Source of the DNA: Hirundichthys speculiger
Lineage: Eukaryota > Chordata > Actinopteri > Beloniformes > Exocoetidae
Assembly (NCBI GenBank): GCA_018398805.1
Contig: JAGFBZ010000714.1
Location: 248,001 to 312,000, forward strand
Length of the DNA stretch: 64,000 nucleotides
Direction: 5' to 3'
The stretch's first letter is position 1, and the number at the start of each line of letters is the position of its first letter. Positions 60,901 through 64,000 of the stretch are shown here, one piece after another. The position numbers and the translations under genes are program-made. The notes below the pieces were generated by a model, which saw only the letters and a program-made list of their open reading frames with translations, was not told the origin of the DNA and did no database searches.

Positions 60901-63853
60901 ACGGAAGCCAAAACATATAATTTGGTTAAACTATATTCTACTACATATTTAAAAATACACACATTATATTTTTTGATCAATCCTCTGTATTTGAATTGAA
61001 CAGCTGGGCAATTTCGCCATCAAATATGCCAGGTTCCCTCTTGTCGTCGTGAGAGTCAGTTTTGTTGCCGTCCTGTTTACACCAATGTCCAGCGGTTGGA
61101 GTTCTTTTGTTTAATCCTCCCGGAACGATGGAAATCTCCGAAATTCACTTGCTTCACTTGGTTTTTCACAGTAGCAGTTGACATGGGCGCGCACAGGAGT
61201 CACAGATCAACAGAGACGGTGATGCGTGGAAAAAAACCATCCGGTCTCTTTACATACAGCTCTCTCAGCCACGCGATCATTTTCTCCTCGTTCCATCCAG
61301 CCCTTTTGATTAGGCCTTAATGATGACTCCAGCTAGAAACTTTTCTTTTTGCAGTGTCTTTCTCTTAAAAACAACATTTTTACAGATTTTGGAAATCAGC
61401 GCATACATAAGGCACACCGGGTTAAAAGATCGCACCGTAGATTTTTGAGAAAATTAAAGGCTTTTAAGTGCGCCTTATAGTGCGGAAAATACGGTAACTT
61501 GATTTCCTTTGCTAGTTTCAGTGTGTTGCGATTGAGCCCTGAAGGTAAAGTCACCAACTAATCTGCTTTGAAATCAACATGCAGAAAGAGCCAGAGGATT
61601 TTTGTTTGAGGACCTCAGATTGTGCACAGTGTGATGAGAGCAACTGTTAATTATCGTTTATATAGAAAACGAATTGTGTTGCTTAAAGTGGAGGAATTTG
61701 CTTTCAGTTTCAGGTTTTCAGAAAAAGTCTAGCAGCTGCATTTCTTAAGCCTGAAGTAATCTAATTGTGAGTAGGTAAGGCATTGCAAACAAGTCCTACA
61801 TCTTTAAAGCTTAAGACTTCTTTCATTTTTGAATATTTGATGAGTTTAAATTACCAGACAGAAGGGAAAAATGTAGTATTTCTTGGCCAATAAAGACGTA
61901 ATTTTTCATTGAACAATCTGTTGAAAATAGGACACGATAACATCATAAAAAAAATGCAAGTATCCCGTTTTAACATCTAAATGATCAAATATGATCAGAT
62001 ATGTTAGGAACATTGTAACTACTTCCATAAACATGAAAAATGTCTTTCACAAGAGTGTAAATGAGGCAAATCGGTCATTCGTGCCAAAGCACACATCTCA
62101 TAAAAAAATGAATCTTTCTCATGTGAACTTACTTATCTTGCAGAGTGTTTCTTTTTTTGTTCCTCTTTTTTTTGTGTTACTTTTAGAACAGAGGGTCGCT
62201 GGTTCTGGGTGGGTTTGAATAAGAGAGATCCTGAACGTCTGGGAGTCTGGGAGTGGTCTGATGGTTCTCCTGTAAGTGCACAGAAATGTCATCTGAAGGG
62301 TTCAGATTAGTAGTTATTCTACACGCTGTGATATTCGGAAGATGAGCATTATTCTAGTTTTATCTCCGTGTTTTCACAGGTGGTTATGTCTTTCATTGAA
62401 GATAAAAATGAAGAGGATGACAGGAGGGACTGTGCTGTGTACAGTGACCTGACCAACGCTCTCATGCCACAAGCCTGTGACACCAAACATGAGTGGATCT
62501 GCAAACTGTCCAGGGGTAAACCCCTTACACCCCACCACTCTGCACACAGTCTAAACTTTATATCAGTAGCCTCCCTTATTTACCAGACTTTGTTTTATAT
62601 TGCAGGTGATAAACTGAAAAAGCCATACTGGTACACTGAGCGTAAGTAAAATTGCTTTTTGACAAACTTCACTGCAGATGTTACCAAGTTGGCTGCTCAG
62701 GCAACATATCAGCACTGAGTGCATAAGCTTTCTTATGACAGAGAGCGAGCCCTGGGTGTTTTACCGCGGAGCTGAGTACCTGCTGGCCAAGCAGCCCTTC
62801 GACTGGCACTCTGTCTCCCTGGCTTGTCAGATGATGGGAGCCCAACTGCTGTCCATTCACTCCAGAGAGGAGCTGCACTTTGTCAAGGAGCGTCTGCATC
62901 GGGTTTGTCACTACCAGCGTACTTATGCTGATTTTCATTTGCAAATGCCACATGTAAAGACATCTTTATGATCACTTTGAAGTTGTGGCAGACTCACTGT
63001 GGTTACAGCACAGGTTTTCTGATTATTATTTTTTTGAATACAACAGATTGTCACAGTTTGGTTTTCAAAGAAGTGAAAAGTGATGGTAAATTATCTGAAA
63101 ATACACAACTTAATCTAAGATTATTGCACAAAATGATATCTGTAAACATTGCGCTCCAGAGTACAGTAATTACAGCATTATTCATGGTGAATCCCACCTC
63201 TTCATCTCTCATGACAATTATAAATGTGCATTTGAGATTTAATCTTTGTTTATATTCCCGCCATGTAATAGCACTGATCTTAGTTATTGCAGGAACGTGT
63301 TCTTTTTGTTCTGCACACTCAAGACTACTTAATCACGGACGTTAATCTTCATGAATGGTCTTTTAGATCCATTCTTTAGACAGCTCACATTCACTGGAAA
63401 ACCGACAAGTGTGAACACAATGGCACTCTGGTTTTTCATACAAACTCAAGTGTTTGCAGACACCCATCTACAAGCTGAAATGCACCTCATACGTGCACAC
63501 TTTAATGCTCGAGTGCCCTCACACAGAGGAAGAAGAAAGAGGCTGTCTATTGGCAGCAGCCTCCTGGATCACACTAAAGAAGGGTCTTGCAGTGTCAAGG
63601 CTTTTGAAGGGATAATGGGAACAAAACAAGACTATGAAAGAAGGAAAGCTCAGGCAAGGAATTCATCTGAAGGGGCGGTGTCGTTTGCAGGGGGGTTCAA
63701 GTAAAGCTCCGTTTTTTTGTTGTTGTTTTTTTTTTTTTGTTTTGTTTTTTGTTTTTTTTTTTATCACTGTTCAATTGTGTGTCCTTAGTTCTCTTTGGGT
63801 CCAACTGACTGGTGGATCGGCCTGTCCGTTGGCCAGCCTGGAGAGGAGTTCAG
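42268..63853 (+). CDS. pla2r1: Secretory phospholipase A2 receptor (PLA2R1), 5' part of gene
   Basis: Eighteen coding exons: 42268-42412, 47495-47875, 48697-48870, 49036-49200, 50689-50802, 51877-52026, 52575-52769, 52881-53041, 54062-54172, 58644-58756, 58874-59043, 59184-59392, 60165-60310, 62187-62271, 62380-62515, 62606-62641, 62742-62902 and 63789-63853. All are GT-AG, all in phase, giving about 905 residues before the window ends. Order: signal peptide (about 1-30), ricin-type domain, fibronectin type II, CTLD1-4 and the start of CTLD5; remaining CTLDs, membrane helix and tail lie to the right. PLA2R1 is a mannose-receptor-family endocytic receptor that binds secreted phospholipases A2 and collagen (family knowledge). 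PLA2R1 is chosen over LY75 and MRC1 from residues such as LWKWVSHHRLFN and LGRWEVKDCKSHKAMSLC, and from its place next to itgb6. Confidence 0.94.
42880..43460 (-). pseudogene. Tc1-like transposase remnant (catalytic half)
   Basis: In reverse complement the stretch reads as broken Tc1 transposase: DESKINVYD, then a GSVMV-like block, SSKMNSGVDG, a short gap, DPKH, AAHFLKEKKC and LQQPRDLPDLS (compare WPSQSPDLNP), and finally the KASPGKNMVLSM and KDF blocks that close the family. Many stops and shifts are present, so it is inactive. It lies in the first pla2r1 intron, antisense to the gene. Confidence 0.75.
43595..44335. mobile_element. L2-type LINE tail interrupted by another LINE fragment
   Basis: Left part 43595-43730 (CTGGAGCCTATCCCAGCTCT, GGGTACACCCTGGACAGGTC) and right part 44225-44335 (GACACACTGTGGGAGGGAGC, ACATGCAAACTCCACACAG) are adjacent pieces of the same teleost L2 3' end. 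The roughly 490 bp between them carries, on the - strand, YTVLGITGEQRRRAIHNNTE and EKASRWLWIKRADPW and ends in a T run at 43950-43968. I associate that pattern with the C-terminus of another non-LTR element. This is therefore a nested insertion. Confidence 0.55.
44715..45431 (-). mobile_element. hAT element with 8-bp target duplication and truncated ORF
   Basis: Ends CAGTGTTTCCGCTAG and (reverse) CAGGGTTTCCGTTGTCCGG are flanked by an exact 8-bp duplication ACATACAT (44707-44714 and 45432-45439), diagnostic of hAT. On the - strand an ORF from 45098 to 44931 starts MAKQANLKSYFLKRKSS and stops after 55 residues. This resembles the N-terminus of hAT-derived transposases, but the catalytic part is missing, so the copy is non-autonomous. 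Confidence 0.85.
45441..45520. repeat. (TA)n and (GATA)n microsatellite
   Basis: TA dinucleotides to about 45472, then about eight GATA units, then TA again. A short (AC)n run is at 45218-45242 inside the neighbouring hAT element. Confidence 0.95.
45525..45601 (-). repeat. Dispersed repeat, copy B of an inverted pair
   Basis: The reverse complement reads CAGCTGTCTGACTGGACCTA ... AAATGAAGGGAGATCATCAT ... CTCAAAACACA, matching 39488-39564 closely. A homology search would be needed to name the family. Confidence 0.85.
46512..47439. mobile_element. MITE, PIF/Harbinger-like, with CpG-rich repeated core
   Basis: Ends GGGCCAATTCCAATTCCTCT and (reverse) GGGTGAATTCCAATTCCTCC continue as inverted repeats rich in CTTAACCCTCAATCTCAACC. 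Both sides are flanked by TTA (46509-46511 and 47440-47442). A 3-bp TWA duplication with GGG-starting TIRs points to PIF/Harbinger. The core (46820-47110) repeats GACCGCTGACGGGACC-like units and contains a long inverted repeat. No transposase was seen. A second member with a different core lies at 55514-56060. Confidence 0.75.
46820..47110. repeat. CpG-rich minisatellite and long inverted repeat inside the MITE
   Basis: Units of the form CCGCTGACGGGAC recur many times. 46919-46955 and 46991-47027 are 37-bp reverse complements with one mismatch and a 35-base spacer. The outer stretch 46776-46835 (TACATTATTCAGTCC, GCTACACAACAA, AAGTAACGTGAAGCC) is again inverted relative to 47010-47060, so the whole core can fold as a nested hairpin. 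Confidence 0.85.
47495..47875 (+). other. pla2r1: pla2r1 exon 2: ricin-type (cysteine-rich) domain
   Basis: A single 381-bp exon encoding residues about 49-175: GVFILESLPLKRCITVDRSN, RRMLWKWVSHHRLFNLGTSM, CLGLNISDTTQPLGMFECDM, WWRCRGNMLYGASQWKV and so on. The domain is complete, with the cysteines and Trp/Leu core of the family. In human PLA2R1 this domain carries the main autoantibody epitope of membranous nephropathy (known biology, not shown here). Confidence 0.93.
47918..48552. mobile_element. Candidate MITE with CACATTTCCACTGA ends
   Basis: The left end CACATTTCCACTGAGCAG with GCAGTTTGGGTCGG, and the right end read in reverse CACATTTCCACTGACGGG with CTCAGTTTGGGTTAG, form imperfect terminal inverted repeats 0.6 kb apart. 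No clear target-site duplication was found. It lies in the intron between the ricin and fibronectin exons. Confidence 0.5.
48697..48870 (+). other. pla2r1: pla2r1 exon 3: fibronectin type II domain
   Basis: Encodes NAHGMPCAFPFNYNNKWFAE and WCSTTPRYDTAERWGFCPV (residues about 183-231). The four conserved cysteines and the aromatic residues that line the collagen pocket are present. The domain sits in one exon, as in the rest of the family. Confidence 0.93.
49201..51876. other. pla2r1: pla2r1 introns around exon 50689-50802
   Basis: Intron 49201-50688 holds an A-run/(AC)n stretch (49428-49471) and a T run (49959-49976). Its reverse-strand open stretches are not family-like. Intron 50803-51876 holds the hAT element at 51093-51490. 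No other gene was seen. Confidence 0.55.
51093..51490. mobile_element. hAT MITE with perfect 8-bp target duplication
   Basis: Ends TAGGGCTGCACGATTATG and (reverse) TAGGGCTACACAATTAATCG are flanked by an exact TGTGTTTG duplication (51085-51092 and 51491-51498). The 398-bp body is made of ATCACGATTA-type units and has no coding capacity. It is located in a pla2r1 intron. Confidence 0.9.
52575..54172 (+). other. pla2r1: pla2r1 exons 7-9: C-type lectin domain 2
   Basis: Exons 52575-52769, 52881-53041 and 54062-54172 encode residues about 377-532: CADGWWPHNGFCYHVLPEAE, AWIGLWKRASSPAVEWSDGS, TLCVKVDRKGNWLLASCDER, LPAVCRR. The end of exon 9 (WDEGCPV) already starts CTLD3. The intron between the first two is only 111 bp. 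The intron 53042-54061 has a possible repeat at 53450-53650 (GTTTTCACACTGCCC-type start) that I could not bound. Confidence 0.92.
54857..54923. repeat. (AT)n microsatellite
   Basis: About 33 uninterrupted TA units in the intron between the CTLD2 and CTLD3 exons of pla2r1. Confidence 0.95.
55514..56060. mobile_element. Second copy of the PIF/Harbinger-like MITE, different core
   Basis: The left end GGGTGAATTCCAATTCCTCC and right end GGGAGGAATAAGAATTGGCC match the TIRs of the element at 46512-47439. Subterminal blocks (GTCAAGTTGAGGGACGAG, GTCCCATTTCTAAGTCACAA) are shared in opposite orientation. The middle (TTCTTCTCCTTCTTCTTCTC and onward) is unrelated to the CpG-rich core of the first copy. 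Target duplication is not clear, so the copy is older or damaged at its ends. Confidence 0.7.
56360..56470. mobile_element. L2-type LINE tail fragment
   Basis: GAGGACTGGTGACCTATTTT, GGGTGTATCTGCCTCTCACC and AACAGCTGGTATAGGTGCCC are degenerate matches to the L2 3' end, in the orientation opposite to the fragment at 43595. Confidence 0.6.
58385..58610. mobile_element. L2-type LINE tail fragment
   Basis: GGTGGTATGGTGGTTGGCAC, GCTGCATCACAG, then TTCCTCACTTAATCTAAAAA and AGATTCCAGCCCCCTGTGAC follow the order of the teleost L2 3' region but are heavily decayed. It ends 33 bp before the CTLD3 exon at 58644. Confidence 0.6.
58644..59392 (+). other. pla2r1: pla2r1 exons 10-12: C-type lectin domain 3
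   Basis: Exons 58644-58756, 58874-59043 and 59184-59392 encode residues about 533-696: GWKRHSHSCYTV, YYCKAPLLTVENRFEQAYIN, TYYWIGLMDQQKRGEYDWIS, LTFTNWNKHQP, GGCVAMSGGPALGRWEVKDC, KAMSLCEQS. The last exon also begins CTLD4 (APCPPGWESHSGLLHCFK). Its donor (AAG|GTTGTG) is off consensus, but the reading frame and homology require it. Confidence 0.92.
59581..59962. mobile_element. hAT (Charlie-like) MITE with perfect 8-bp target duplication
   Basis: The left end CAGTGATTCCCAAAGTGTGG with GGGCCGCG, and the right end GAAGTTTGGGAATGGCTG, are the hAT-Charlie type ends. GTCTAAAT flanks both sides exactly (59573-59580 and 59963-59970). The 382-bp body has no coding capacity. Confidence 0.92.
60311..60775. 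other. pla2r1: pla2r1 intron segment, nothing recognised
   Basis: T-rich and AT-rich sequence after the exon ending at 60310. The intron continues past the transposon as 61497-62186, which is also featureless. Confidence 0.5.
60776..61494 (-). mobile_element. Pogo-type Tc1/mariner element with degenerate transposase piece
   Basis: Ends CTGTATTTTCCACATCACAA and (reverse) CCGTATTTTCCGCACTATAA both run on to GGCGCAC and are flanked by TA (60774-60775 and 61495-61496). On the - strand the middle encodes AGWNEEKMIAWLRELYVKRP followed by DGFFPRI, which resembles part of the DDE domain of pogo/Tigger/Jerky-type transposases, then a stop. Only this part of the enzyme survives, so the copy is non-autonomous. 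Confidence 0.8.
62606..63853 (+). other. pla2r1: pla2r1 exons 16-18: linker and start of C-type lectin domain 5
   Basis: A 36-bp micro-exon (62606-62641, GDKLKKPYWYTE) links CTLD4 to CTLD5. Exon 62742-62902 encodes PWVFYRGAEYLLAKQPFDWH and SLACQMMGAQLLSIHSREEL. Exon 63789-63853 encodes FSLGPTDWWIGLSVGQPGEE and ends at a donor (CAG|GTGTGT). The domain continues beyond the window. In mammals CTLD5 is central to phospholipase binding. Confidence 0.9.
62903..63788. other. pla2r1: pla2r1 intron, no gene seen
   Basis: About 0.9 kb between two CTLD5 exons. The 117- and 125-codon open stretches on the + strand have no family likeness and no splice context. T/G runs lie at 63712-63762. Confidence 0.55.
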
Positions 63854-64000
63854 GTGTGTAAGTGCTTTGGAGCTAAATGTTTTCTGTGTCTGTCACTTAT
63901 TTAATTTGACACTGTTCAGCACTGCCAGTATGCACTATTTGTGTTGTTACAATGTTCACCAGTTTGTCACTAGTGTTTCGAAAATAACTGTTCTAACATG

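Larger units (their letters stand above)
60165..62515 (+). other. pla2r1: pla2r1 exons 13-15: C-type lectin domain 4
   Basis: Exons 60165-60310, 62187-62271 and 62380-62515, with the end of 59184-59392, encode residues about 680-818: VFHDEKVLMKRSWVEADFFC, GRWFWVGLNKRDPERLGVWE, DDRRDCAVYSDLTNALMPQA, EWICKLSRG. The glycine codon between exons 13 and 14 is split (GG|A). The 1.9-kb intron between them hosts the pogo-type element at 60776-61494. Confidence 0.92.

Overview
This window is a piece of a vertebrate chromosome, most likely from a teleost fish. It holds three multi-exon genes on the + strand: the 3' part of rbms1 (coding 2491-14017), a complete itgb6 (coding 25565-35731), and the 5' part of pla2r1 (coding from 42268, running off the right edge after 63853). 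From general knowledge, RBMS1, ITGB6, PLA2R1 and LY75 lie side by side on one strand in human 2q24. The window therefore keeps an old vertebrate gene order, which supports naming each gene as the direct orthologue. The fish assignment rests on the proteins (clearly vertebrate but well diverged from mammals), the compact introns, and a mobile-element set typical of teleosts: Tc1, pogo/Tigger, hAT, PIF/Harbinger-like MITEs, and RTE, L2 and Tx1/L1-type LINE pieces. I cannot name the species.

Layout. 1-2490: intron of rbms1. 2491-14017: eleven rbms1 coding exons (second half of RRM1, all of RRM2, the C-terminal tail). 14018-~16350: probable rbms1 3'UTR. ~16350-25400: intergenic, with microsatellites, a CTCF-like motif, two unassigned exon-like segments, an RTE LINE tail and a truncated hAT end. 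25565-35731: fifteen itgb6 coding exons that join in phase into 778 residues, followed by a 3'UTR with AATAAA at 36199. 36205-42100: intergenic, with a GC-rich LINE remnant on the - strand and DNA-transposon remains. 42268-63853: the first eighteen coding exons of pla2r1 (signal peptide, ricin-type domain, fibronectin type II domain, C-type lectin domains 1 to 4 and the start of 5), with introns loaded with mobile elements, several of which have exact target-site duplications.

The genes do not form an operon or pathway. rbms1 encodes an RNA- and ssDNA-binding protein. itgb6 encodes the beta subunit of the epithelial TGF-beta-activating integrin alphaV-beta6. pla2r1 encodes a type I endocytic receptor of the mannose-receptor family. 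All exon coordinates were set by hand from GT/AG sites, reading-frame continuity across every junction, and similarity to the known families. I see no bacterial-type system, CRISPR array, tRNA or rRNA. The points most worth checking are the exon-like pair in the rbms1-itgb6 interval, the CpG-rich cruciform inside a MITE at 46.8-47.1 kb, an inverted repeat pair flanking the pla2r1 first exon, and the structure of the rbms1 3' end.
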